In this document: positions 27,720 to 36,347 of the stretch, one piece after another | How positions within the stretch are numbered: the stretch's first letter is position 1 | Layout of the letters: each line of letters starts with the position of its first letter | NCBI GenBank assembly: GCA_029861955.1 | Contig: JAOTYK010000025.1 | Span: 1-55,631 of the forward strand | From: Acidobacteriota bacterium | GTDB lineage: Bacteria > Acidobacteriota > Polarisedimenticolia > Polarisedimenticolales > Polarisedimenticolaceae | DNA: 55,631 bases | Direction of reading: 5' to 3' | Notes under the pieces: model-generated | Told to the model about the DNA's origin: nothing | What the model saw: the letters and a program-made list of their open reading frames with translations, nothing else | The model's database searches: none | Made by a program: the position numbers and the translations under genes

Positions 27720-28386
27720 CGGACGGTCGGATGTAGAGCGGTGCGACCGGCGCACCGTCGGTTGCAAGAAAGGTCTCGTCGAAGGCGAGTGCGGTGGCAG
27801 CCGCCGCAATACCGGCGGATAACTCCTCGAGCACGTAGCCCGTCGGTAGCATCTTGGCGTCCAACCCGTCGATCTCACCGATTCGATCGACCACGACACG
27901 TGCCGGTGAATTCGGGTCCAGGAAATGAGCGGGCCGGGCAACCGACGGAGGGGTTCGTACGACGGGGGGCATACCCGTGGCATCGAACCTGGCGCCGTAC
28001 ACCTCTCCACGCCCCGCACCCATCAACGGGACTCGTGGAAGCGAGCCCCGCCCGGCCTTCGCAGCCATGGCCGTTAGCCGATCGACGCCTCTGACGGTGT
28101 GTCCGGACGCAAACCCAAGACCCTGGACCGCGCCCAGCGCGATCCGCACACCCGTGAACGAACCGGGACCGCGAACCGCAACCCAGCCCTCGGGGTCGGT
28201 TCGATTCCAGCCGGCCTCCTCCAGTGCCTCATCGAGCAACGCGGACAGATGGACGGCGTGGGAGCCCTTCATCGGGCGGCGAACCGTCGAGCAGACTCGC
28301 GGCTCCGAGTCGTTGGTTCGGTCAAACTCGACGCAGGCGACCTCGGCCATGGCGGTCGCCGTGTCGATCCCGATGGCGCGGGTCAC
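27694..28386 (-). CDS. tsaB: tRNA threonylcarbamoyladenosine biosynthesis protein TsaB
   Basis: A 230-residue partner of TsaD in making t6A at position 37 of ANN-decoding tRNAs. The N-terminal AIGIDTATAMAEVACVE and the VAVRGPGSFTGVRIALGAVQGLGFASG motif identify the family. GTG 28386 overlaps the stop of the upstream GGDEF-PilZ gene (GTGA). No tsaD gene lies in the window. Confidence 0.93.
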   Translation of the reverse strand: MTRAIGIDTATAMAEVACVEFDRTNDSEPRVCSTVRRPMKGSHAVHLSALLDEALEEAGWNRTDPEGWVAVRGPGSFTGVRIALGAVQGLGFASGHTVRGVDRLTAMAAKAGRGSLPRVPLMGAGRGEVYGARFDATGMPPVVRTPPSVARPAHFLDPNSPARVVVDRIGEIDGLDAKMLPTGYVLEELSAGIAAAATALAFDETFLATDGAPVAPLYIRPSDAEIKRRG

Positions 28387-29624
28387 GTCGTTGTTCCGAC
28401 AACATTCCGTCGGGTCCACTCGAGGAACTCGAGCAGGTCGTCGCCGCCACCGAGAGAGCCGAGATCGAACGCCATCCCGATCTCGTAACGATCGCCAGCC
28501 TCCTCGGTCTCCGCTGGGACCGGAAACTGAATGGGAAGCTCCTCGAGACGCACGACCTGACCCCGGGCGCTGAGCGGTGGATGCCCGCGCTCCTCTTGCC
28601 CTCCGGTCACGCGAATCTCGATCCGCTCCCCGACCTCCAGCGGCTCAGGACCCGTGAAAAGCAAGCCGCTGTGACTGAGGTCGCGAAGGGTTCCACGACC
28701 CGCCTCTCGCGGAGACAGCACCTCGATCTCGAAACGTCCGGGCTCCAACTCGAGGCGGAGAAACCGACGACGCTCGGGTTGGTAGCGCTGCACCATGTTC
28801 TTGCCGCCTGCCTTCGCGGAGTACAGAGCCTGCGCGGCACGCTCCAACAACTCGTGGGCCGACGTCGCGTCTGCAGGGTACGAAGCGACGCCCGCCGAGA
28901 TCTTGAGTTGGACCGGGCGCCCCTGGCACTCTCGACGTGCGAAATAGCTCTCGAACTCGCGGCGGAATCTCTCCGCCACCAGGAGGGCGCCATTTCCGTC
29001 CGTCTCGGGCAGCAAAACCGTCAGCTCGTCTTCGCCCGGGCGACCCGCGATGTCAATGTCACGAATCTTGTTGCTCACGAGGATGGCAGCCTCCCGAAGG
29101 AGCCGATCCCCCAACGCCCGACCGTTTCGCAGGTTCACTTCTTCGAAGTCGTCGATATCGAAGACGACAACCGACATCTTCTGGGTGTAGCGACGTGCTC
29201 GACGACATTCCTTCTGAACCGCCGTTCGGAACGGGAGATCGGCGAGCAGTCCGGTGAGTGAATCGTTGGGCGTCTCACGCTCGGCAGCCTCGACCATCTC
29301 GAGATCGATGAGCGTTGGTCGCAGTAGATTCCGATTCTCGTTGACGAAGTAGTCCATCAGCGCCACACGGAGACCGACATCTCTCCCGAGTGTTTCGCCC
29401 ATCTTCTCGCGATGCCCGACAATCGCTTCCCAGTGGCGTCGCGCCTCGTCTTCACGAAAAGTGAGCCGGGTCAATATCAGCAACGCAGCCGCGTGAACGT
29501 CGAGACCCGTCTCGTGCGACAACGCCTGCAGTTGCGAGAGGAGCCTGTCGACGTTGTGTGCGTCCTCCGCCAGAAGATCGACCAACCGACTGCGCAACGC
29601 GTCGAGTCTCTCGTGGGGAATCAT
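28383..29624 (-). CDS. Degenerate GGDEF plus PilZ domain protein (probable c-di-GMP receptor)
   Basis: A 413-residue protein with an N-terminal helical region (1-115), a GGDEF domain (about 120-275) and a C-terminal PilZ domain (about 290-400, RRRFLRLEL and DLSHSGLLF). The active-site loop reads GEDEL (197-201) instead of GG[DE]EF, so cyclase activity is doubtful. The inhibitory-site motif RxxD is kept as R188-D-I-D191, five residues upstream. By analogy with known receptors it may bind c-di-GMP without making it. ATG 29624 overlaps the stop of its paralogue (ATGA), so the two are co-expressed. Confidence 0.85.
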   Translation of the reverse strand: MIPHERLDALRSRLVDLLAEDAHNVDRLLSQLQALSHETGLDVHAAALLILTRLTFREDEARRHWEAIVGHREKMGETLGRDVGLRVALMDYFVNENRNLLRPTLIDLEMVEAAERETPNDSLTGLLADLPFRTAVQKECRRARRYTQKMSVVVFDIDDFEEVNLRNGRALGDRLLREAAILVSNKIRDIDIAGRPGEDELTVLLPETDGNGALLVAERFRREFESYFARRECQGRPVQLKISAGVASYPADATSAHELLERAAQALYSAKAGGKNMVQRYQPERRRFLRLELEPGRFEIEVLSPREAGRGTLRDLSHSGLLFTGPEPLEVGERIEIRVTGGQEERGHPPLSARGQVVRLEELPIQFPVPAETEEAGDRYEIGMAFDLGSLGGGDDLLEFLEWTRRNVVGTTT

Positions 29625-30832
29625 CGCGATTGGCCTCGCTGTGTGTTCCTGCGACGCGTGACGATGTGGTGAGACAATGCCTCGGGTGCCATTCGACAGA
29701 GGAACCGAACTGCAACGTTGCGGGTTCGGGCCCGATCGTCCTCCTCGACTCGCACAACCGTCGCCGGCATGACGAGAGGGTCGCGCTGACCGAGGATGAA
29801 CTCGACGGTCTGCGATGGAGCCAGAAAAATCTCCGTCGCGAACAGGGCGCCATCGAGGCTGAGGTTTACCGGCCGTACCCGTTGCGTGCCTGCGGGTTTC
29901 GCCGCCACCCGCGCGAGGGTCCGTGGTCGAACCGGATAACGGGTCGATCGCCGTTTCTCGTCGAAGTAGATGCTGATCTGATTTCGACCCAGCGATTTCG
30001 CCCGGTAGAGCGCCTGATCGGCATGCTCCGTGAGAGTCTCCACGTCGGAGCCGTCGGCAGGACTCACCGCTATCCCCCCGGAGACCGTGACGCGGATCTT
30101 TTGACCCTCGATCGGATGACGATCGAAACACGTAAACACGGCCTGACGGATTCTCTCGGCGACGGTCAAAGCACCCAGACGATCCGTCTCCGGGAGGATC
30201 ACCGCAAACTCTTCACCGCCAAAGCGGCAGGCGACATCGGCCTCTCGTACAGCTCTCGCCATGACGCTACCGACGGTCGTCAGGACACGATCGCCGAAGC
30301 GATGCCCCCGACGATCGTTGATCTCCTTGAACCGATCGAGATCGAGCATCAGGAGCGACGTATCCCGCCGATAGCGCTCCGATCTGCGCATCTCGATTCG
30401 CAGCGCCCGATCGAGGTAGCGCCGATTGAAAAGGCTGGTCAGCGAATCCGTCACGGCGGACCGCTCGATGCGACGCAAGAACTCGGTCTCGACGACGGCG
30501 GGATTCTTCAGTACAGGTTCGATGTTGGTACTGAAATCGGCCACCGCGATCATGAAGCCCGGGTCACGTCCGAGACCTGCCGCCAGATCGGCCTGATGGA
30601 CGGCGATCCGATCGAGGAACGAGGCCGCCGCCTCCCCGCCCAATTCGATATGGACCAGCCGCTCGACCACCTCGCTGTAGACGCCTGAGCCGTGGGTCGA
30701 CGCCAGCGCGCGGAGTGCTGCCCACGGGGTGCCTCCGTCCGGGGAATCCCCGGCAAGCACCGACTCGATCTGCTTGCTCACCTGCGGTGAGAGAGGGACT
30801 AGATCCATCCTTACGGCTCGACCTGGGGACAC
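29621..30832 (-). CDS. Diguanylate cyclase with C-terminal PilZ domain
   Basis: A 403-residue protein with an N-terminal helical region (1-125), a GGDEF domain with intact GGEEF (205-209) and an upstream inhibitory site R196-E-A-D199, and a C-terminal PilZ domain (about 305-395, RRSTRYPV and NLSLDGALF). It should make c-di-GMP from two GTP and may sense it through PilZ. It is soluble, with no transmembrane helix. GTG 30832 has GGAG eight bases upstream. It is first in a run leading to tsaB, rimI, psd and pssA, and is a paralogue of the next gene. Confidence 0.9.
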   Translation of the reverse strand: MSPGRAVRMDLVPLSPQVSKQIESVLAGDSPDGGTPWAALRALASTHGSGVYSEVVERLVHIELGGEAAASFLDRIAVHQADLAAGLGRDPGFMIAVADFSTNIEPVLKNPAVVETEFLRRIERSAVTDSLTSLFNRRYLDRALRIEMRRSERYRRDTSLLMLDLDRFKEINDRRGHRFGDRVLTTVGSVMARAVREADVACRFGGEEFAVILPETDRLGALTVAERIRQAVFTCFDRHPIEGQKIRVTVSGGIAVSPADGSDVETLTEHADQALYRAKSLGRNQISIYFDEKRRSTRYPVRPRTLARVAAKPAGTQRVRPVNLSLDGALFATEIFLAPSQTVEFILGQRDPLVMPATVVRVEEDDRARTRNVAVRFLCRMAPEALSHHIVTRRRNTQRGQSR

Positions 30833-30881
30833 GTGACTCGCTCCAAGTCCCTATGCCATAGAGGGTTAGCCAGACCGCGAT

Positions 30882-30912
30882 ATCCTAACACGGTCGACCG
30901 GGCTCATGTCAA
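30882..30912 (-). promoter_or_regulatory. Likely sigma-70 promoter for the GGDEF-PilZ run
   Basis: Minus strand: a perfect TTGACA (30912-30907), a 19-base spacer, then TAGGAT (30887-30882). The expected leader to GTG 30832 is about 43 bases. The spacer is two bases longer than ideal. The rest of the 30833-31031 gap shows no obvious plus-strand promoter for the sigma gene. Confidence 0.45.
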
Positions 30913-31031
30913 TCCGCAAAGGGAGCCGGTCGTCGGTCCCGATGGTAGCCTCTTTGGAGGTGAAACCATTCCGGCGGGCCGTCGTAATAACAGCAGGCGC
31001 GGCTCGAACGGGCGATCTCCCGCGCCGGAGG

Positions 31032-31676
31032 ATGTCCTTGGCAAGCGAGCTCCAATCGACCACCGTTCGTCCTCGAAGACCCCGCCACGACGACGACCCA
31101 CGCAGCGATGAGGACCTGGTCGTCCTGGCCGTTGGCGGTGACCGCTCGGCGTTCGAGGTCCTCGTTCGGCGTCATCAGCGTCCCCTGGCCAGCCACCTCT
31201 ATCGGCACACCGGCCAACGAGAGACGGCCGTCGAACTGGCCCAGGAGGTCTTCCTGAAGGTCTACCTTTCGCTGGCGTCGTTCGATCCGAAGTACCGGTT
31301 CACGACCTGGCTCTATCGGATCGCATCCAACTCCGCCATCGATCACCTCAGAAAGCGCCGTCCCGCAACCTGCTCCTTCGACGCCGAGACCGACCGTGAG
31401 ACCGGCACGGCTACCTCGAGCACGGTTGCCGGAAACAGCCCCGATCCCGACGAGATGCTCCGTTATCGGGAGCTGACCCAACGTCTTGAAGAAGCGATCG
31501 CCCAACTGCCGGCGGACTATCGTCAGCTGGTCTTGCTGCGCCACAATCGACACTGCCGATACGACGAGATTGCACGCATCACCGAATTACCGATCGGTAC
31601 GGTGAAGAACCGGATTTTCCGTGCACGTGAGATGATGAAGAACCGTCTATCGGATCTGCTCGGCTCGGAGAGTTGA
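31032..31676 (+). CDS. ECF-type RNA polymerase sigma factor
   Basis: A 214-residue extracytoplasmic-function sigma factor. Region 2 (about 30-110) includes FTTWLYRIASNSAIDHLRKRR. A linker follows, then region 4 (about 150-205: LPADYRQLVLLRHNRHCRYDEIARITELPIGTVKNRIFRAREMMK). The frame is open to an ATG at 30906, but GGAGG sits just before ATG 31032 and seven bases before TTG 31038, so translation probably starts at one of these. The anti-sigma gene follows two bases after the stop, giving a standard autoregulated pair. Confidence 0.9.
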   Translation: MSLASELQSTTVRPRRPRHDDDPRSDEDLVVLAVGGDRSAFEVLVRRHQRPLASHLYRHTGQRETAVELAQEVFLKVYLSLASFDPKYRFTTWLYRIASNSAIDHLRKRRPATCSFDAETDRETGTATSSTVAGNSPDPDEMLRYRELTQRLEEAIAQLPADYRQLVLLRHNRHCRYDEIARITELPIGTVKNRIFRAREMMKNRLSDLLGSES

Positions 31677-31678
31677 CG

Positions 31679-32293
31679 ATGAAGATCGAAGCATGCTCCA
31701 AGATCTTGCCGCTGGTCAGTCGGGTGATCGAAGGGGAAGCGACGCCCATCGAAGCCATGCGTGTCGCCCACCACGACGCGGATTGCACGCATTGCAAGAT
31801 CGTTCATGCCCGCGAGCGTCGGCTGGCTGTCCTCCTCGAACAAGGGTTGCCGGAACTCAGCATTGGCGATGATGTTGTCGCATCCGTGATGGCGGGGCTG
31901 CCGGATGGGCCTCCCCCGGCTGAGAAACGGCGTCGCAGACGCGGCCTGCGTCTCGCGACCGTGCTCGGCGGACTGATGGGTGGCACATGGCTGTGGTCCT
32001 CCACCCAACTCCCCGCGGGGATCGCCCGAACGTACCCGGCCATGCCCAGTCCCGAGTACGAGACGGCGTTGCCCATTCTGGACCAGATCGTCTCCCTCGC
32101 AGGGATGGCATGGATCGCGTTGGTCAGTGCCGGAAACGCGCTTGCGCCGCTGACCGCGTCAGCCCAGTGGCCGACATTGATCCTCGCGATCAGCGTTGGG
32201 GTCGCCGCCGGCCTGGCGCTGCTCTCGACGTCAATCTGCGGCTTCCTGGCCTACGGCGTCGGCGGGCTTCTTCGTCAGGACGATCGAGACTAG
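31679..32293 (+). CDS. Membrane anti-sigma factor with zinc-type HxxxCxxC motif
   Basis: A 204-residue protein. The N-terminal cytoplasmic part has H-D-A-D-C-T-H-C, the H-x3-C-x2-C motif of zinc anti-sigma factors. Predicted transmembrane helices lie near 94-108, 135-155 and 163-195, more than the single helix usual in this class. It should hold the neighbouring ECF sigma factor inactive until an envelope signal arrives. ATG 31679 has GGAG eight bases upstream. The TAG stop overlaps the opposite stop of ntrX within a CTAG. Confidence 0.78.
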   Translation: MKIEACSKILPLVSRVIEGEATPIEAMRVAHHDADCTHCKIVHARERRLAVLLEQGLPELSIGDDVVASVMAGLPDGPPPAEKRRRRRGLRLATVLGGLMGGTWLWSSTQLPAGIARTYPAMPSPEYETALPILDQIVSLAGMAWIALVSAGNALAPLTASAQWPTLILAISVGVAAGLALLSTSICGFLAYGVGGLLRQDDRD

Positions 32294-33564
32294 TCGCCTG
32301 CGACCAGTCGCTCGAGTTCCTCCTCGGACACTCCCAGCCGTTCAGCCGCTTGCGATCGATCGCCCTGCTCCCGTTCCAATGCGCGACCTGCATGAAAACG
32401 GCGAAACTCCTCGACGGCGTTCGCTAGCGATTCGAAATCTCCATACAGATCCACGACGGGACGTCCCCGCCCACCGAGCTCCGCCGGTAGATCGCTGGAT
32501 TCGATGGTCGGCCCGCCATGAGACATCACGCAGTGCTCGACGAGGTTGCGGAGTTCGGCCACGTTTCCGGGCCAATCGTGCCGCTGCAACGCGGCCAGGC
32601 TGTCGTTCGTCCAGCGGATGGGCGCGGCGCCGTACTCCTCTGCAAGCTCGACGATGAAACGTTCGGCAAACTCCGGGATATCCTCCCGTCGCTTTCGCAA
32701 CGGGGGGACGTCGATCCGGATGACGGCCAACTGTTTATGAAGAGCCGTGTCGATCTCGGCGGCGTCATGTCTCATGATCGTGAGAACCCGCAGGCGACGG
32801 GTCGTCTGTTCTTCCCGCAACACGTCGGCGAGGCGTCGTTGATCGTCCGCGTCCAGTCGATCGACATCGGTGAGCATCAATGTCCCGCCATACGCCAGAC
32901 GGATTCTCCCCGCGCCACCCATATCGAAGAGCGCGATTCGCGCCGGCTCCGACGCCAGCGCCCCACAACGAACGTCGACAAACGGCCCGGCCGCGTCCTG
33001 CCCGAGGCCATGGATCCTTCGCGCGACGGTCTCCCGGCCCGTCCCGGGTTCGCCCATGATCCAGACCGCCGAATCCGATTCTGCCGCGGCTCCAACATCG
33101 GACCGCAGCCCGCGGGCGGCTGCAGACTTTCCGACGATGGCGGTGTCACGCGAGAGTTGCGCCAGGAGTTTCACGTTGACACGACGTAGGCGTCGCTGAC
33201 GTAGCGCGTTACGAAGCACCAGCAACGTCTTTTCCAGCGAGAGCGGCTTCTCCACGAAGTCGAACGCCCCCAACTTCGTGGCACGCACCGCGGTGTCGAT
33301 GGTGCCGTGCCCGGAGATCATGAGGACCTCGGCGTCGTGACCGGAGTGACGCAACTCCGTCAGCGTCTCGAGTCCATCCTTGCCCGGCAACCAGACGTCC
33401 AGGAAGATTGCGGCGTAGTCTTCGGCCTCCAACTGTTCGAGGCCGGCCTCGCCGCTCCCGACCGTGTCGACGTGAAAACCCTCGTCACGCAACACCGCCT
33501 CCAGCGAGTCCCGCACGCCGGGTTCGTCGTCGATCACCAGGATTCTGTTTTCAGGATCGGACAT
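32290..33564 (-). CDS. ntrX: NtrX-like response regulator with degenerate AAA+ domain
   Basis: A 424-residue regulator paired with the NtrY-like kinase. It has an N-terminal receiver domain with phospho-acceptor D56, S/T switch (MISGHG) and lysine (VEKPL). The central domain resembles a sigma-54 activator but is degenerate. Walker A is GEPGTGRET (171-179, Lys replaced by Arg), Walker B is LMLTDVD (Asp-Glu replaced), and the GAFTGA loop is absent: ALFDMGGAGRIRLAYGG runs straight through. A C-terminal Fis-like helix-turn-helix (about 390-420) remains. It probably binds DNA but is unlikely to drive sigma-54 melting. ATG 33564 is preferred to the adjacent TTG. Confidence 0.88.
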   Translation of the reverse strand: MSDPENRILVIDDEPGVRDSLEAVLRDEGFHVDTVGSGEAGLEQLEAEDYAAIFLDVWLPGKDGLETLTELRHSGHDAEVLMISGHGTIDTAVRATKLGAFDFVEKPLSLEKTLLVLRNALRQRRLRRVNVKLLAQLSRDTAIVGKSAAARGLRSDVGAAAESDSAVWIMGEPGTGRETVARRIHGLGQDAAGPFVDVRCGALASEPARIALFDMGGAGRIRLAYGGTLMLTDVDRLDADDQRRLADVLREEQTTRRLRVLTIMRHDAAEIDTALHKQLAVIRIDVPPLRKRREDIPEFAERFIVELAEEYGAAPIRWTNDSLAALQRHDWPGNVAELRNLVEHCVMSHGGPTIESSDLPAELGGRGRPVVDLYGDFESLANAVEEFRRFHAGRALEREQGDRSQAAERLGVSEEELERLVAGD

Positions 33565-33579
33565 CAACTCTCCATCGCG

Positions 33580-35766
33580 TCAGACCGGAATCTCGATGAC
33601 GAACATGGCCCCTTCCGGCTCGTTGTCGGTAACTCGGATGGTCCCACCGTGGTCCGTTACCACCTTATGCACGATCGCAAGCCCCAGGCCCGTACCGCGT
33701 TTCTTGGTCGAGAAGTAGGGGCTGAACATCTTGTCACGATCACCGGGGGGAATGCCGGGACCCGTGTCGCTGAACTCCACGCGAAGCGAACCATCCCCTC
33801 TGGGCGACCGGGCGACGATACGGATCCTACCGCGGTTCTCCATCGCGGCCATCGCGTTGTCGATCAGGTTGATCATCACCCGTCGCATCTGCTCGGAGTC
33901 CAGATCTATCGAATCCAGCCCATCCGCGATCTCGATGTCCCACGTGACATCCTGGGCGCCGCGATACAACTCCAGCACCGAACTGACGATGTCGCCGAAC
34001 GAGACCGGATGTCGGTTCAACTCCGGCATCCTCGCAAACTTCGAGAACTCGTCGACCAACCGCTTGAGGCCGCCGACCTCCCGTTCGATCGACTCGGTCG
34101 CGGCCGGCACCACCTCCCCGAGGTCCTGTGCGCCCGTCGCAAATTTCTTGCGAATACGCTGGGCGGCAAGCTGGATCGGCGTGAGCGGATTCTTGATCTC
34201 GTGGGCGATGCGTCGGGCAATCTCTCGCCAGGCCGCGGCCTTCTGGGCCTGCAGAAGTTCGGTCAGGTCCTCGACGATCAAGAGCGTTCCGAGTCGTCTC
34301 TCGGCGTGCCCCCGTAGCGGCGAGACCCGCACGGCGAGTGCCATCGAACGATCCTCGATATCGAGACGCAGATCGCTACTGACCGACTCGGTGTCGGCTG
34401 CACCCGCCTCCTCCACCAGGTGAGCCAGAGGAGCGAGCCCCTGTTCCCCCAACACCTGCGTCAACTGCATCCCGACGCTGACGTCGATTCCCAGGATCTT
34501 GCCTGCGGCCGGATTCGCAGTTGTCACGTACCCGTCACGATCCAGAGAGACCACACCGTGAGAGAGATTGGCGAGAAGGGTTTCGATGTAACGACGCCGT
34601 TCCTGAAGCGCCTGGTTGGTCTGACGCAGGTCGGCGGTCGAGCGCGTGATCACCGCACGGTTCTCCTGCAACTCCCCCGCCATCTCGTTAAACGCGTCCA
34701 CAAGCATGCCCATTTCATCGCCGGACGTGTTCGCGACACGGACCTCCAAATTTCCGGCAGAAATTTCACGGGCGGCAGCGGCTAACTCTCGCAACGGCTC
34801 CGTGATACGTCGAGCGAGGTAGAGTCCCATCCACGTCGCCGCGAAGAGCGTAACCAGGAAGATCAATCCGATCAGACGGACGTACAGTCGAACCATGTCG
34901 CGTCGATTCGCGCGAAACTGCCGATAGGCCCGATCGGCGGCGGCGAGTTCGTCAAGATCGCCGGCGAGTCGGGTCGGCAGCAACTCGCCAACGAGGACAA
35001 CCCAGACTCGTTCCGGACCGTCGATCGGCACGGCCGCAGACGCGAACAGGCCCGCACCAAAGGCTTCGATGCGGGTTACGGGGCCGTCTTGTTCGGCCGC
35101 CCCCCGGACGGCCATTCGCGACAGTCGCGCGAGTTCTTCCTCGTCGCCATCCTCGGTCAGTGGGTCCAATCGGACGACGTCCCTGCCCTCCACGGCAATC
35201 AGCACGACCCGACGCAATTCCCCTCGCTGGGCGCGGGCCAACGCATCGCGGAGTGCGTTGGTACGATCCGGTTCGGGTAAGTGAAGAACGCCGAGATCTT
35301 GCAGGTCCGTCGCCAGGGTTACGGCACGCTGAAGGGATTGCTCCTTGAAGTAGTCGCTCCAGCGATCGACCATGATCCGGGTCTGCGCGTTGACGTCACG
35401 GATCGGTTTCGCGAGGATCGCCTCCACGGTCCGCTTGATGACCTGCGATGAACCGACGAATAAAACCGTCGCAGGCAGTAACACCAGCGCGAAGAAGAAG
35501 AACACAAGCTTCGTGCGCAATCTCGATCCGAGGATCCCTCGCTTGCGATCGACGATCAGCTTGACGAGGTTTCGAATCATCACCCACGCGAGAGCCAGCG
35601 CAAGGACGACCACCGCGATGGATAGCGCGGGCAACATCCAGGTGACGCGCTCTTCCTGGGCGCCGGCCTCGGCGAGACGATCGAAGTAGCGATACACCCA
35701 CCAGACCGAGATCCCGAGCAGAGTTGCCAGCGACAGCCAGCGTGCGGTGCGACCTCCGAAAGCCAT
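33580..35766 (-). CDS. ntrY: NtrY-like membrane histidine kinase
   Basis: A 728-residue sensor kinase. Predicted transmembrane helices lie near 12-30, 42-65, 88-110 and 275-300. Between the last two is a periplasmic sensor region of about 165 residues. A HAMP domain (LARRITEPLRELAAAAREISAGNLEVRV), a PAS-like domain (about 380-490), the H-box HEIKNPLTPIQL, N-box NLIDNAMAAM, G1 DTGPGIP and G2 GTGLGLAI follow. ATG 35766 overlaps the DUF4390 stop by one base. Its partner regulator begins 15 bases after its stop. A longer upstream GTG frame overlaps DUF4390 and is rejected. Confidence 0.93.
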   Translation of the reverse strand: MAFGGRTARWLSLATLLGISVWWVYRYFDRLAEAGAQEERVTWMLPALSIAVVVLALALAWVMIRNLVKLIVDRKRGILGSRLRTKLVFFFFALVLLPATVLFVGSSQVIKRTVEAILAKPIRDVNAQTRIMVDRWSDYFKEQSLQRAVTLATDLQDLGVLHLPEPDRTNALRDALARAQRGELRRVVLIAVEGRDVVRLDPLTEDGDEEELARLSRMAVRGAAEQDGPVTRIEAFGAGLFASAAVPIDGPERVWVVLVGELLPTRLAGDLDELAAADRAYRQFRANRRDMVRLYVRLIGLIFLVTLFAATWMGLYLARRITEPLRELAAAAREISAGNLEVRVANTSGDEMGMLVDAFNEMAGELQENRAVITRSTADLRQTNQALQERRRYIETLLANLSHGVVSLDRDGYVTTANPAAGKILGIDVSVGMQLTQVLGEQGLAPLAHLVEEAGAADTESVSSDLRLDIEDRSMALAVRVSPLRGHAERRLGTLLIVEDLTELLQAQKAAAWREIARRIAHEIKNPLTPIQLAAQRIRKKFATGAQDLGEVVPAATESIEREVGGLKRLVDEFSKFARMPELNRHPVSFGDIVSSVLELYRGAQDVTWDIEIADGLDSIDLDSEQMRRVMINLIDNAMAAMENRGRIRIVARSPRGDGSLRVEFSDTGPGIPPGDRDKMFSPYFSTKKRGTGLGLAIVHKVVTDHGGTIRVTDNEPEGAMFVIEIPV

Positions 35767-36347
35767 CACGGACGCAGCGGTTGTTCGGCGGTGACGGAGA
35801 GGCTGGCGGGGAAGATCCACATGATGTAGCGACGACCGAGGTTGGTGGTGACACGTACCCGTCGCGAGTCGTTGAATTTGTCGCTGCCGGCATCGTCGAT
35901 TGCCAGATCGTCAAGCCGGGTCATCCAGTCGACCATCCGCTCGACGGAGTCGGTAACCTCATGCTCTTCCGTCGGCGGCTGCGCGCGTTTCTTGCGCGCC
36001 CGCAGCCGGATCGTCCGTGACAGGACGTACTGCTTCCCCAGCGTGTCGTACTCCACCCGGGTATCGACGGTCGTCCGACCCAGGACGCGATTCGGGATCG
36101 GAAACGGACGGCGGGCGAACAGTTCGAGCCGATGGCGGAAGGTCACCGGTGTGCCGGACTCGATTCTCTCCAGCAATTCCTTCGGTAGGCCCCCGTGAAT
36201 CTCGAAAGAGACAAGGGCCCCTCGGTCGTCGACTCGAGCCTCGGTCAGCGTGACCGACGGCTCGGCAAAATCGGCCCATGCGGGTGCGACCCAGAACAGG
36301 ACCACGAGCCCTACCAGGCACAGGTGCGGCCCTGGACGCACCGTCAT
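35766..36347 (-). CDS. DUF4390 secreted protein
   Basis: A 193-residue protein with a signal peptide (about 1-25, AWA|DF) and a predicted beta-rich DUF4390 body (VTLTEARVDDRGALVSFEIHGGLPKELLERIESGTPVTFRHRLEL). DUF4390 proteins are usually encoded just upstream of NtrY-type kinases, and the function is unknown. Overlaps with lpxC (ATGA) and ntrY (TGATG) make a tight four-gene unit, suggesting a periplasmic input to the kinase. Confidence 0.88.
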   Translation of the reverse strand: MTVRPGPHLCLVGLVVLFWVAPAWADFAEPSVTLTEARVDDRGALVSFEIHGGLPKELLERIESGTPVTFRHRLELFARRPFPIPNRVLGRTTVDTRVEYDTLGKQYVLSRTIRLRARKKRAQPPTEEHEVTDSVERMVDWMTRLDDLAIDDAGSDKFNDSRRVRVTTNLGRRYIMWIFPASLSVTAEQPLRP

